This document shows, piece after piece, positions 41,299-50,497 of a DNA stretch of 64,000 nt. The notes under the pieces are model-generated. The model was given only the letters and a program-made list of their open reading frames with translations. It was not told where the DNA came from and did not search any database. This stretch comes from Streptomyces sp. NRRL WC-3626 (lineage in GTDB: Bacteria; Actinomycetota; Actinomycetes; Streptomycetales; Streptomycetaceae), in the NCBI RefSeq assembly GCF_000718785.1, contig NZ_JOCA01000008.1, forward strand, positions 62,001 through 126,000, in the 5' to 3' direction. A program made the translations under genes and the position numbers. Every line of letters starts with the position of its first letter. Within the stretch, counting starts at the first letter, position 1.

Positions 41299-42780
41299 CC
41301 GACGAGACGACCGAACCGGCGGCTGACGCGCCCCGCCGGGAACCGGAGGAGGAGCTCCTCGGGGCGCTGCCCGCGCCCCCGGCGGACTGGGACAACCCGC
41401 TGCGCGACCCCCGGGACCGGCGGCTGCCCCGGGTGGCGGGCCCCTCGGGGCTGGTCATCTTCGGCGTGACGGGCGACCTGTCCCGCAAGAAGCTGATGCC
41501 GGCCGTGTACGACCTCGCCAACCGGGGTCTGCTGCCGCCCGGCTTCTCGCTGCTGGGTTTCGCCCGCCGGGACTGGGAGGACCAGGACTTCGCCGAGGTG
41601 GTGCACGACGCCGTCAAGGAGCACGCGCGGACCCCGTTCCGTGAGGAGGTCTGGCAGCAGCTCGCCGAGGGCATGCGGTTCGTGCCGGGCGACTTCGACG
41701 ACGACCAGGCGTTCGAACAGCTGCGCAAGGCCGTCGACGAGCTGGACGCCTCCCGGGGCACCAGCGGGAACTACGCCTTCTATCTCTCCGTACCCCCGAA
41801 GTTCTTCCCGAAGGTCGTGCAGCAGCTGAAAAAGCACGGGCTGGCGGACGGTCCGCAGGGGTCCTGGCGGCGGGCGGTGATCGAGAAGCCGTTCGGGCAC
41901 GATCTGAGGTCGGCCCAGGATCTCAACGAGATCGTGCACGGAGTGTTCGACCCGGAGCAGGTGTTCCGGATCGACCACTACCTCGGCAAGGAGACCGTGC
42001 AGAACATCCTCGCCCTGCGGTTCGCCAACCAGATGTTCGAACCGATCTGGAACCGGTCCTTCGTGGACCATGTGCAGATCACCATGGCCGAGGACATCGG
42101 CATCGGCGGGCGCGCGGGCTACTACGACGGCATCGGCGCCGCCCGTGACGTCATCCAGAACCACCTGCTGCAGCTGATGGCACTCACCGCGATGGAGGAA
42201 CCGGCCTCCTTCGACGCGGCCTCGCTGCTCACCGAGAAGCTGAAGGTGTTCCGGGCCGTGCGGCTCCCGGACGACCTGGGCCTGCACACCGTGCGCGGAC
42301 AGTACGAGGGTGCCTGGCAGGGCGGTGCGAAGGTGTGCGGCTATCTGGAGGAGGACGGCATCGACGCCTCCTCGAAGACCGACACCTACGCCGCGATCAA
42401 GCTCGGTGTCAACAACCGGCGCTGGGCGGGTGTCCCCTTCTATCTGCGCACCGGCAAGCGGCTGGGCCGCCGGGTCACCGAGATCGCGGTGGTCTTCCAG
42501 CGGGCGCCGCACTCCCCCGACGATGGACTTCGCGTACGGCGAGTCGTTCACCGAGTCCAGCCCTGAGGCGTACGAGCGGCTCATCCTGGATGTCCTGCTG
42601 GGCGACGCGAATCTGTTCCCCCGTCATCAGGAGGTGGAAGAGTCCTGGAAGATCCTCGATCCGATCGAGGAGTACTGGGCGTCGCACGGACGGCCGGCGC
42701 GGTACACCTCGGGCAGCTGGGGACCCGCGGAAGCCGACGAGATGCTCGCACGAGACGGACGGAGCTGGCGCAGGCCATGA
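41295..42780 (+). pseudogene. zwf: Glucose-6-phosphate 1-dehydrogenase, broken by an internal deletion and frameshift
   Basis: The frame from ATG 41295 encodes a normal Zwf up to residue 408: VIFGVTGDLSRKKLMPAVYDLA (NADP site), EKPFGHDLRSAQDLN and RIDHYLGKE (active site). After FQRAPHSP (codon ending 42518) it enters nonsense and stops at 42566. The Zwf C-terminus resumes in another frame at about 42520 (TMDFAYGESFTESSPEAYERL) and runs to the TGA at 42780, which overlaps opcA. Between RAPHSP and MDFAYGESF normal Zwf proteins carry about 35-45 residues of the C-terminal beta-sheet, absent here. So roughly 100-130 bp, not a multiple of three, is missing. It may be a true mutation or an assembly error; the rest of the operon is intact. 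Confidence 0.85.
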
Positions 42781-43712
42781 AGATCGACCTGACCGACACC
42801 ACGGCAAGCAAGGTCAACAAGGCGCTGGTGCGGGGCCGCCGCGCCATCGGCACCCCGGCCGTGGGCATGGTCCTGACGATGGTGATCGTCACGGACGAGG
42901 AGAACGCCTACGACTCGATCAAGGCGGCCGAGGAGGCCTCGCACGAGCATCCCGCGCGCACCCTGGTCGTGATCAAGAGGCACACCCGCAATCCGCGCGA
43001 GCGCACCCATCCCCGGCTGGACGCCGAGGTGCGGGTCGGCTCGGAGGCGGGCACCGGCGAGACGGTGGTGCTGCGGACGTACGGCGAGGTGTCCGACCAC
43101 GCCGACTCGGTCGTGCTGCCGCTGCTGCTGCCGGACGCGCCGGTGGTGGTGTGGTGGCCGGCCCAGGCGCCCGAGAACCCGTCGCAGGACCCGCTGGGCG
43201 CGCTCGGCCAGCGCCGGATCACCGACCTGTACATGGTCGAGAACCCCATGGAGGTGCTGGAGGCCCGCCGGCGCACGTACGCGCCGGGTGACACCGACCT
43301 CGCCTGGACCAGGCTGACGCTGTGGCGTTCCATGCTGGCGGCGGCGCTGGACCAGGCGCGGGCGGCGGTCGTCTCGGCGACCGTGGAGGCGGAGGCCGAC
43401 AACCCGGCCGCCGAGCTGCTGGCGCGCTGGCTGGAGGCGCGGCTGCGGGTGCGGGTCGAGCGGGTGGTGACCGAGGGGCCGGTGGTCACGGCGGTCCGGC
43501 TCGGTACGGCGGACGGCGAGGTCGTCATCGACCGTCCCGAGGGCCCGCTGGCCACGCTCACCCTGCCGGGCCAGCCGCCGCGCCGGCTGGCGCTGAAGGT
43601 CCGGCCCACCTCCGAACTCATCGCCGAGGAGCTCAGGCGCCTCGACGCGGACGAGATGTACGCCGTCGCCCTGCGCGGCGAGGTCACCGAGGAGAACCCC
43701 GCTCATGTCTGA
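42777..43712 (+). CDS. opcA: Glucose-6-phosphate dehydrogenase assembly protein OpcA
   Basis: 311 aa from ATG 42777, overlapping the zwf stop. [41 protein letters not shown] and [39 protein letters not shown] are characteristic OpcA sequences. It is an allosteric or assembly factor for G6PDH in actinobacteria. Its persistence next to a broken zwf suggests that the damage is recent, artefactual, or that OpcA serves a second Zwf copy. It overlaps pgi by 8 nt. Confidence 0.93.
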   Translation: MKIDLTDTTASKVNKALVRGRRAIGTPAVGMVLTMVIVTDEENAYDSIKAAEEASHEHPARTLVVIKRHTRNPRERTHPRLDAEVRVGSEAGTGETVVLRTYGEVSDHADSVVLPLLLPDAPVVVWWPAQAPENPSQDPLGALGQRRITDLYMVENPMEVLEARRRTYAPGDTDLAWTRLTLWRSMLAAALDQARAAVVSATVEAEADNPAAELLARWLEARLRVRVERVVTEGPVVTAVRLGTADGEVVIDRPEGPLATLTLPGQPPRRLALKVRPTSELIAEELRRLDADEMYAVALRGEVTEENPAHV

Positions 43713-45348
43713 CGTCCCCGAACCGACCCGGCGCCCCCAGTGGACCGCCCTGGAGAATTACCGCAGGGACACGCTGCCCCGGCCCGACCTGCGCGAGCTG
43801 TTCGACACCGACCCGTCCCGCGCCGAGCGGTACGTGGTGCGGGTGGGCGATCTGCGCCTCGACTACTCCAAGCACCTGGTCGACGACGAGACGCTCGCCC
43901 TGCTGCGTGAACTCGCCGAGGCCACCGATGTGTTCGGCCTGCGGGACGCCATGTTCCGCGGGGAGCGGATCAACACCACCGAGGACCGGGCCGTCCTGCA
44001 CACCGCGCTGCGCGCCCCGCGCGACGCGGTGATCGAGGTCGACGGGGAGAACGTGGTCCCGGCCGTGCACGCCGTGCTGGACCGGATGGCCGACTTCGCG
44101 GGGCGGGTCCGTTCCGGCGAGTGGACGGGGCACACCGGCAAGCGGATCCGCAACGTCGTCAACATCGGGATCGGCGGCTCCGACCTCGGCCCGGCGATGG
44201 CGTACGAGGCGCTGCGCGCGTACACCGACCGCTCGCTGACCCTCCGTTTCGTGTCGAACGTGGACGGCGCCGACCTGCACGAGGCGACCCGTGATCTGGA
44301 TCCGGCCGAGACGCTGTTCATCGTCGCGTCGAAGACGTTCACCACGATCGAGACGATCACCAACGCGACCTCGGCCCGCTCCTGGCTGCTCGACGCGCTC
44401 GGCGACGAGAAGGCGGTCGCCCGGCACTTCGTCGCCCTGTCCACGAACGCCGGGAAGGTCACGGACTTCGGGATCGACACGGCGAACATGTTCGAGTTCT
44501 GGGACTGGGTCGGCGGACGCTATTCCTTCGACTCGGCGATCGGTCTCTCGCTGATGATCGCCATCGGCCCGGACCGGTTCCGGGAGATGCTCGACGGGTT
44601 CCGGATCGTCGACGAGCACTTCGTCAACGCGCCGGCCGAGGCCAACGCCCCGCTGCTGATGGGCCTGTTGGGCATCTGGTACAACAACTTCCTCGGCGCC
44701 CAGTCGCACGCGGTACTGCCGTACTCGCACTATCTGTCGAAGTTCACCGCCTATCTCCAGCAGCTCGACATGGAGTCCAATGGCAAGTCGGTGGACCGTC
44801 AGGGCCGTCCGGCCACCTGGCAGACGGGTCCTGTGGTGTGGGGCACCCCGGGCACCAACGGGCAGCACGCCTACTACCAGTTGATCCACCAGGGCACGAA
44901 GCTCATCCCGGCCGATCTGATCGGTTTCGCCCGGCCGGTCGCCGAGCTGAGCGGTGAACTCGCGGCCCAGCACGACCTGCTGATGGCCAACCTGTTCGCG
45001 CAGGGCCAGGCCCTCGCCTTCGGCAAGACCGCCGAGGAGGTACGGGCGGAGGGCGTGCCCGAGGAGCAGGTGCCGCACCGCACCTTCCGGGGCAACCACC
45101 CCACCACCACGATCCTGGCCACCGAGCTGACCCCCTCGGTGCTCGGCCAGCTGATCGCGCTGTACGAGCACAAGGTGTTCGTCCAGGGCGCGGTCTGGAA
45201 CATCGACTCCTTCGACCAGTGGGGCGTCGAACTCGGCAAGGTCCTCGCCAAGCGCGTCGAACCCGCTCTCACGCAGGGGGCCGACGTCCCCGGCCTCGAT
45301 CCGTCCACGGCCGCGCTGGTGGCCGCCTACCGCGAACGCAGGAAGTGA
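43705..45348 (+). CDS. pgi: Glucose-6-phosphate isomerase
   Basis: 547 aa. [49 protein letters not shown] and [28 protein letters not shown] are the PGI signatures. Interconverts glucose-6-P and fructose-6-P, linking glycolysis with this pentose-phosphate operon. ATG 43705 lies inside the end of opcA, so translation is coupled. Confidence 0.95.
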   Translation: MSDVPEPTRRPQWTALENYRRDTLPRPDLRELFDTDPSRAERYVVRVGDLRLDYSKHLVDDETLALLRELAEATDVFGLRDAMFRGERINTTEDRAVLHTALRAPRDAVIEVDGENVVPAVHAVLDRMADFAGRVRSGEWTGHTGKRIRNVVNIGIGGSDLGPAMAYEALRAYTDRSLTLRFVSNVDGADLHEATRDLDPAETLFIVASKTFTTIETITNATSARSWLLDALGDEKAVARHFVALSTNAGKVTDFGIDTANMFEFWDWVGGRYSFDSAIGLSLMIAIGPDRFREMLDGFRIVDEHFVNAPAEANAPLLMGLLGIWYNNFLGAQSHAVLPYSHYLSKFTAYLQQLDMESNGKSVDRQGRPATWQTGPVVWGTPGTNGQHAYYQLIHQGTKLIPADLIGFARPVAELSGELAAQHDLLMANLFAQGQALAFGKTAEEVRAEGVPEEQVPHRTFRGNHPTTTILATELTPSVLGQLIALYEHKVFVQGAVWNIDSFDQWGVELGKVLAKRVEPALTQGADVPGLDPSTAALVAAYRERRK

Positions 45349-45354
45349 ACTGAC

Positions 45355-46239
45355 ATGCAGATCGGTCTTGTTGGTCTGGGCAAGATGGGCGGCAACATGC
45401 GGGAGCGCCTCCGCAACGCCGGCCACACCGTCATCGGGTACGACACCAACCGCGAAGTCTCCGACGTCGACCATCTGTCCGACCTGGTCGACCGGCTCGA
45501 CGGGCCGCGCGTGGTGTGGGTGATGGTGCCGGCCGGCGCCGCCACCCAGCTCGTGGTCGACCAGCTGGGGAGCCTGCTGCGCCACGGGGACGTCGTCGTG
45601 GACGGCGGCAACTCCCGCTGGACGGACGACGAGAAGCACGCCAAGGAGCTGCACGCCCGGGGCATCGGCTTCGTCGACGCGGGCGTCTCCGGCGGGGTGT
45701 GGGGCCTGAAGAACGGCTACGCGCTCATGGTCGGCGGCGACGAGGAGCACGTGGAGCTGCTGAAGCCGATCTTCGACGCGCTCAAGCCGGACGGGCCGTA
45801 CGGCTTCGTCCACGCGGGCCGGGTGGGTGCCGGGCATTTCGCGAAGATGGTCCACAACGGGATCGAGTACGCCATGATGCAGGCGTACGCGGAGGGCTGG
45901 GAGCTGCTCGAGAAGGTCGACTCGGTGGACAACGTCCGGGAGGTGTTCCGCTCCTGGCAGGAGGGCACCGTGATCCGCTCCTGGCTGCTGGACCTCGCGG
46001 TGAACGCGCTCGACGACGACGAGCATCTGGAGCGGCTGCGCGGCTACGCGGAGGACTCGGGTGAGGGCCGCTGGACGGTGGAGGCGGCGATCGACAACTC
46101 CGTGCCGCTGCCCGCGATCACCGCGTCGCTGTTCTCGCGTTTCGCCTCGCGTCAGGAGGACTCGCCGCAGATGAAGATGGTGGCGGCGCTGCGCAACCAG
46201 TTCGGCGGGCATGCCGTCGAGTCGGCGGAGAAGGCGTAG
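45355..46239 (+). CDS. gnd: 6-phosphogluconate dehydrogenase, decarboxylating (short form)
   Basis: 294 aa, the short GntZ/YqeC-like type rather than the 470-aa form. MQIGLVGLGKMGGNMRERL binds the dinucleotide, VVDGGNSRWTDDEKHAKEL and GVSGGVWGLKNGYALMVGG are signature segments, and VGAGHFAKMVHNGIEYAMMQAYAEG holds the active-site Lys and Asn. Short forms often prefer NAD+. It oxidises 6-phosphogluconate to ribulose-5-phosphate. Separated from pgi by 6 nt. Confidence 0.93.
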   Translation: MQIGLVGLGKMGGNMRERLRNAGHTVIGYDTNREVSDVDHLSDLVDRLDGPRVVWVMVPAGAATQLVVDQLGSLLRHGDVVVDGGNSRWTDDEKHAKELHARGIGFVDAGVSGGVWGLKNGYALMVGGDEEHVELLKPIFDALKPDGPYGFVHAGRVGAGHFAKMVHNGIEYAMMQAYAEGWELLEKVDSVDNVREVFRSWQEGTVIRSWLLDLAVNALDDDEHLERLRGYAEDSGEGRWTVEAAIDNSVPLPAITASLFSRFASRQEDSPQMKMVAALRNQFGGHAVESAEKA

Positions 46240-46244
46240 CGCCG

Positions 46245-46829
46245 GTGGGAGATCTGCTGCTGGCGCGGCACGGCGAGACGGAGTGGAGCAGGGCGGGCCG
46301 GCACACCGGCGGGACCGACCTTCCGCTGACCCCGGCCGGTGAGGCCCAGGCCACGTCGCTCGCCCCGCTGCTGGGCGGGCGGACCTTCGGGCTGGTCCTC
46401 ACCAGCCCGCTGGTCCGCGCCCGGCGCACCGCAGAGCTGGCGGGCCTGACCGGCGCGATACCGGAGGCGGACCTGCGGGAGTGGGACTACGGCGGCTACG
46501 AGGGCATCACCACGGCGGACATCCACCGCACCCGTCCCGGCTGGGACCTGTGGACCGACGGCGTACCGCCGGGCCGGGACTTCCCCGGCGAGTCCCCGCA
46601 GCAGGTGGGCGACCGCGCGGACCGGGTCCTGGCCCGTCTGGCCGAGGCCCTGGACGAGGGTGATGTGATGCTGGTCGCCCACGGCCACCTGCTCCGCGTC
46701 CTCACCGCCCGCCGCCTGGGCCTCCCCCCGTCCGCCGGCCGCCTGTTCCGCCTGGAGACGGGCACCCTGAGCCGGCTGTCCCTGGAGCACGGCAGCCCGG
46801 TCATCGCGGAGTGGAACACCCGCCCGTGA
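46245..46829 (+). CDS. Histidine phosphatase family protein (phosphoglycerate mutase-like)
   Basis: 194 aa, GTG start at 46245. The RHGET motif (LLARHGETEWSRAGRHTGGTD) carries the phospho-His, with VAHGHLLRVLTA the second His. Small acid phosphatase of the PhoE/GpmB group. Its place at the end of the pentose-phosphate operon suggests a sugar-phosphate substrate. The 3' end overlaps the convergent dehydratase gene by 29 bp. Confidence 0.9.
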   Translation: MGDLLLARHGETEWSRAGRHTGGTDLPLTPAGEAQATSLAPLLGGRTFGLVLTSPLVRARRTAELAGLTGAIPEADLREWDYGGYEGITTADIHRTRPGWDLWTDGVPPGRDFPGESPQQVGDRADRVLARLAEALDEGDVMLVAHGHLLRVLTARRLGLPPSAGRLFRLETGTLSRLSLEHGSPVIAEWNTRP

Positions 46830-48600
46830 CTCCGGCGCCGCCCTGTGCCGCGTGCTGGGCGGCCAGGCGGACGGGGGCGTTGCGGGCGCCGTAGCCGTGG
46901 TGGGCGCCGTCACGTTGGAGGAGTTCGAAGAAGACCTGGCCGACGGTGAGGGTGTAGCAGTGGCGCAGGGTGCCGTGCTCGTCCCGGTCGTAGAGGATGC
47001 CCAGGTCGCGGTAGGTCTCCAGCTCGCCGTCGGCGAACTCGTGGCGGGCGGCGAGGTCGTCGTAGTAGTTGGCGGGGATGGGCAGCAGCCGGCCGCCCGC
47101 GGCGCGGAAGCGGCGGGCGGCCGCGACCACGTCGTCGGTGGCGAACGCGATGTGCTGGGCGTGCACGGTGTCGTCCGTGGGCGCGGCGCCGACGCCGAGG
47201 GCGATACGGACGCTGCCGTCGGCGGTGCCGACCGCGCGGCTGCGCAGCAGGCCGTAGGGGTCGGGGACGTCCACGCTCTCCTCGGCGCGCAGTCCGAGGA
47301 CGCCCCGGTGGAAGAGGGCCGCCTCGTCGAAGTGGTGCCAGGGCTGGGTGAGGGCGAGATGGTCGATGTGCCGGACGTGCGGGGCGGCGGGCGGGTGGTC
47401 CAGGCCGGTGAAGTCGGAGCGCCAGGCGCCGCAGAAGAACAGTTCCGTGCCGTCGGGTGCGGCGACCGCGTCGAGCGGCGCGTCCTCGGGGGCGCGGCGG
47501 CGCGGCAGTACCGGCGCGAGCAGGGCCTCGGCGCGGCGGGCGGCGCCCCGCGGGTCGGGTGACTCCAGTCCGACGGCGGCGAGCCGGGTGCCGTCGCGGC
47601 GTACGGCCGTCCCGGTGTTGACGAGGACGCGGGCCTCGCCCTGCTGCCAGAGGTCGACGGGTTTGCTGCGGTGCCGTGCGGTGCGGGCGAAACCGAGCGC
47701 GTCGAGGAGTCCGGCGAGGGGCTGTGCGTCGGGGGTGACGAGTTCGGCGAAGGCGACTCCGGTGGGGACGGCGGGGGCGGGCAGGGCGCCCGCGCCCGTC
47801 TCCTCCTGGAGCAGCAGCAGGGAGCGGCGGGCGTCCACGGCGGTCGGTCCGGCGTCGGCCTGCCGTACGACGTCGTTGAAGACCTCGAGGGACAGCGGCC
47901 CGGTGTAGCCGGTGCGCAGCACGTGCCGGACCAGTCCGGCGACGTCGAAGCCTCCCTGGCCGGGGAAGCAGCGGTGGTGGCGGCTCCACTGGAGCACGTC
48001 CATCGCGGGCAGCGGGGCGTCGGCGAGCTGGAGGAAGAAGATCTTCTCTCCGGGAATGTCCTCGATGCCGCCGGGGTCGCTGCCGCGCGAGAGGATGTGG
48101 AAGCTGTCCAGACAGGTCCCGAGCGCGGGATGTCCGGCCGCCTCGACGATGCGCCAGGCGTGGTCGTACGTGCTCACATGCCGCCCCCAGGCCAGTGCCT
48201 CGTACGCCACCCGGATGCCGAAGCCGGCTGCCAGGTCGGCGAGTTCGCTCAGCTGCCGGGCGGCGAGGGCGTCGTCGTCGAGCGCGGACGGGTCGACGCT
48301 GGAGCAGACGAGGACCGTGTCGGCGCCGAGCCTGCGCATCAGCTCGAACTTGTGCCGGGCGCGGCGCAGATTGCGGGCGAAGAGGTCGTCGGGCACGGCC
48401 TCGATGTCCCGCAGCGGCTGGTAGAGGTCGATGCCGAGGCCGAGGTCGGCGCAGCGGGCGCGGATGTCCTCGGGGGTGAGCGGTGCGGTGAGCAGGTCGT
48501 TCTCGAAGATCTCCACCCCGTCGAAGCCGGCCCGGGACGCGGCCGTGAGCTTCTCGGTGAGGGAGCCGCTGAGGGAGACGGTGGCGATGGACGTACGCAC
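46801..48600 (-). CDS. 3-dehydroshikimate dehydratase fused to a VOC (HPPD-like) domain
   Basis: 599 aa from GTG 48600, preceded by GAGAGG. The N-terminal half (1-270) is a sugar-isomerase TIM barrel (ATVSLSGSLTEKLTAASRAGFDGVEIFENDL; VAYEALAWGRHVSTYDHAW; LDSFHILSRG). The C-terminal half (about 290-590) is a vicinal-oxygen-chelate domain (HIDHLALTQPWHHFDEAALF; HAQHIAFATDDVVAAARRF; VGQVFFELLQR). This two-domain form is known for QuiC-type dehydratases, which make protocatechuate from 3-dehydroshikimate. Clustered with a shikimate/quinate dehydrogenase, a TetR gene and an MFS carrier. Confidence 0.9.
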   Translation of the reverse strand: MRTSIATVSLSGSLTEKLTAASRAGFDGVEIFENDLLTAPLTPEDIRARCADLGLGIDLYQPLRDIEAVPDDLFARNLRRARHKFELMRRLGADTVLVCSSVDPSALDDDALAARQLSELADLAAGFGIRVAYEALAWGRHVSTYDHAWRIVEAAGHPALGTCLDSFHILSRGSDPGGIEDIPGEKIFFLQLADAPLPAMDVLQWSRHHRCFPGQGGFDVAGLVRHVLRTGYTGPLSLEVFNDVVRQADAGPTAVDARRSLLLLQEETGAGALPAPAVPTGVAFAELVTPDAQPLAGLLDALGFARTARHRSKPVDLWQQGEARVLVNTGTAVRRDGTRLAAVGLESPDPRGAARRAEALLAPVLPRRRAPEDAPLDAVAAPDGTELFFCGAWRSDFTGLDHPPAAPHVRHIDHLALTQPWHHFDEAALFHRGVLGLRAEESVDVPDPYGLLRSRAVGTADGSVRIALGVGAAPTDDTVHAQHIAFATDDVVAAARRFRAAGGRLLPIPANYYDDLAARHEFADGELETYRDLGILYDRDEHGTLRHCYTLTVGQVFFELLQRDGAHHGYGARNAPVRLAAQHAAQGGAGVTGGCSTPR

Positions 48601-48629
48601 GTCGATACCTCTCGCTTTCCGGGGTCGGT

Positions 48630-49517
48630 CTACTGCGGCGCCCCGACGGCGCCGCCGGTCAGCTCGGTGAGGTCCGCGAGCATCCGGGTGCTGTCGGGTT
48701 CCCGGCCGGTGAACAGGCGGAACGCGTCGGCGGCCTGGAAGGCGGCCATACCGCCGCCGTCGAGGGTGGCGCAGCCTGCCGTGCGGGCGGTGCGCAGCAG
48801 CTCGGTCTCCAGCGGGCGGTAGACGACCTCGGCGACCCACAGTCCGGGGTGCAGCAGTCCGGCCGGCAGGGGCAGGCCGGGGTGGGCGGCCATGCCGGTG
48901 GGGGTGGCGTGCACGAGCCCGCCGTTGCCGTCGGCGGCGGCGAGCAGTTCGGGCAGCCGGTCCGGGGTCGCGGCGGCGGCGCGGCCCGCCCCGAAGCCCC
49001 GGTTCAGCGCGGCGGCGAGGTCGGCGGCCCGTTCGGGCAGGGCGTCGACGACCGTGACCCGTTCGGCGCCGAGGGTGAGCGTGGCGTGTGCGACGGCCGC
49101 GCCGGCGCCGCCCGCGCCGAGCTGGACGACCCGTTCCAGCGGGGCGTCGGGCAGTCCGCGGGCGAAGGCGGTGGCGAAGCCGGTGACGTCCGTGTTGTGG
49201 CCGACGGCCCGTCCGCCGTCGAAGACGACGGTGTTGACCGCCCCCAGCGCCTCCGCCCTCGGGTCGAGGGCGTCCAGGTGCTCGACGACGAGCCGCTTGC
49301 ACGGGTGGGTGATGTTGAGCCCGTCGAAGCCGAGCAGCCGGGCGGCGCGCAGCAGCTCGCCCACCCGCTCGGGCGGGACGCCGATGGTGTCGAGGTCGAG
49401 GAGCCGGTACAGACAGCGCAGGCCCTGCCGGCCGGCCTCCCGCTCGTGCAGCGCGGGGCTGAGCGACGGGCCGATGCCAGAGCCGATCAGCCCGACGAGA
49501 TACGAGTCCTTGGACAC
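48630..49517 (-). CDS. Shikimate/quinate 5-dehydrogenase family protein
   Basis: 295 aa, GTG start at 49517. SGIGPSLSPALHEREA and LGFDGLNITHPCKRLVVEHLD are the substrate loops, VVQLGAGGAGAAVAHA the dinucleotide site and VVYRPLETELLRTAR the C-terminal motif of AroE-like enzymes. Its context (QuiC-type dehydratase 29 nt downstream) points to catabolism of quinate/shikimate rather than aromatic amino acid synthesis. The Lys in ITHPCK is the catalytic base. Confidence 0.9.
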   Translation of the reverse strand: MSKDSYLVGLIGSGIGPSLSPALHEREAGRQGLRCLYRLLDLDTIGVPPERVGELLRAARLLGFDGLNITHPCKRLVVEHLDALDPRAEALGAVNTVVFDGGRAVGHNTDVTGFATAFARGLPDAPLERVVQLGAGGAGAAVAHATLTLGAERVTVVDALPERAADLAAALNRGFGAGRAAAATPDRLPELLAAADGNGGLVHATPTGMAAHPGLPLPAGLLHPGLWVAEVVYRPLETELLRTARTAGCATLDGGGMAAFQAADAFRLFTGREPDSTRMLADLTELTGGAVGAPQ

Positions 49518-49540
49518 CGCGGACCTCCAGAGCGGCTCAG

Positions 49541-49562
49541 TAATGTACGAACCAGTACGTTA
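49541..49562. promoter_or_regulatory. Palindromic operator between dehydrogenase and TetR genes
   Basis: TAATGTAC (49541-49548) and GTACGTTA (49555-49562) form an 8-bp inverted repeat with one mismatch and a 6-bp spacer GAACCA. It lies between two divergent genes, as expected for a TetR autoregulatory site. A related element (CCAGT-n2-GTTA) recurs before the MFS gene at 50406-50429. Confidence 0.6.
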
Positions 49563-49661
49563 GCTATATCAGCCGTCCGGGGCCCTCGGGAAGACCCGTC
49601 CGGGCCGGGCGGAGGGCTGCTTCTAGAATCACCGGCACACACCTCGGCCCGGAGGGACCCG

Positions 49662-50327
49662 ATGACCAGCGTCGAAGAACCGGCACGGCCCGGCGAGCGG
49701 ATCCGCGACGCCGCCCGTACCAGGGCCGAGATCCTCGACGTGGCGACGGCGGAGTTCGCCCGGGCCGGGTACGACGGGGCCCGCGTGGACGAGATCGCCG
49801 CCCGCACCCGCACCACCAAGCGGATGATCTACTACTACTTCGGCGGCAAGGAACAGCTGTTCACGGCCGTGCTGGAGCGGGCGTACGGCGTGATCCGCGA
49901 GGCCGAGCAGCAGCTGGACGTCGATCATCTGGACCCGGTGGCGGCCATTCGGCGGCTGGCGGAGCTGACCTTCGACCACCACGAGCGGCACCCGGACTTC
50001 ATCCGCCTGGTGAGCATCGAGAACATCCACGACGCGGAGCACATCGCGGCCTCGGAGGAGCTGGGCCGGATGGGCTCCCCCGCGCTGGACGTGATCCGCC
50101 GGATCCTCGCCGCCGGGCAGGAGTCGGGTCTGTTCACGGCCGACGTCGATGCCGTGGACCTGCACGCCATGATCAGCTCGTTCTGCTTCTTCCGGGTGTC
50201 CAACCGGCACACCTTCGGCGCCCTGTTCGGCCGCGACCTGGTGGCCCCGGGCCGGCGCGAGCACTACCGGGCGATGCTGGGCGACATGGTGATCGCCTAT
50301 CTGACGGCGGAGCGCGCCGCGGACTGA
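49662..50327 (+). CDS. TetR-family regulator of quinate/shikimate genes
   Basis: 221 aa from ATG 49662, after GGAGGG. N-terminal HTH AEILDVATAEFARAGYDGARVDEIAARTRTTKRMIYYYFGGKEQLF; the C-terminal TetR_C domain has HHERHPDFIRLVSIENIHDAEHIA. It lies between the divergent catabolic genes and the MFS gene it probably controls through the paired operators. Effector may be a shikimate-pathway compound. Confidence 0.9.
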   Translation: MTSVEEPARPGERIRDAARTRAEILDVATAEFARAGYDGARVDEIAARTRTTKRMIYYYFGGKEQLFTAVLERAYGVIREAEQQLDVDHLDPVAAIRRLAELTFDHHERHPDFIRLVSIENIHDAEHIAASEELGRMGSPALDVIRRILAAGQESGLFTADVDAVDLHAMISSFCFFRVSNRHTFGALFGRDLVAPGRREHYRAMLGDMVIAYLTAERAAD

Positions 50328-50360
50328 ACCGCGCGCCGGCATCACGTACGACGCGACCCC

Positions 50361-50429
50361 TTGACAGTGCGGGCGACCGGGCGCAGCATCCCTACCCAGC
50401 CGCGACTAACTATCCAGTGGGTTAATTAG
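50361..50429 (+). promoter_or_regulatory. Promoter and operator upstream of MFS gene
   Basis: TTGACA (50361-50366) with CAGCAT (50384-50389) at 17-bp spacing forms a probable promoter. CTAACTATCC (from 50406) and GGGTTAATTAG (to 50429) flank AGT as an imperfect palindrome downstream. The right half CCAGTGGGTTAATTA shares 11 of 15 bases with CCAGTACGTTAGCTA at 49552-49566, so one TetR may bind both. Confidence 0.5.
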
Positions 50430-50497
50430 CGCCTCGGCACATCCCCTCCGCTCTCCCCCTCCGCGTACCGTCGTGGAGTCCCCCGAAGGAGCCCGCC

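Noticed and set aside
43684..46212. 842-codon antisense frame opposite pgi and gnd
   Set aside because: Composition is a mirror of high-GC codons; no family similarity, and the plus-strand genes are unambiguous.
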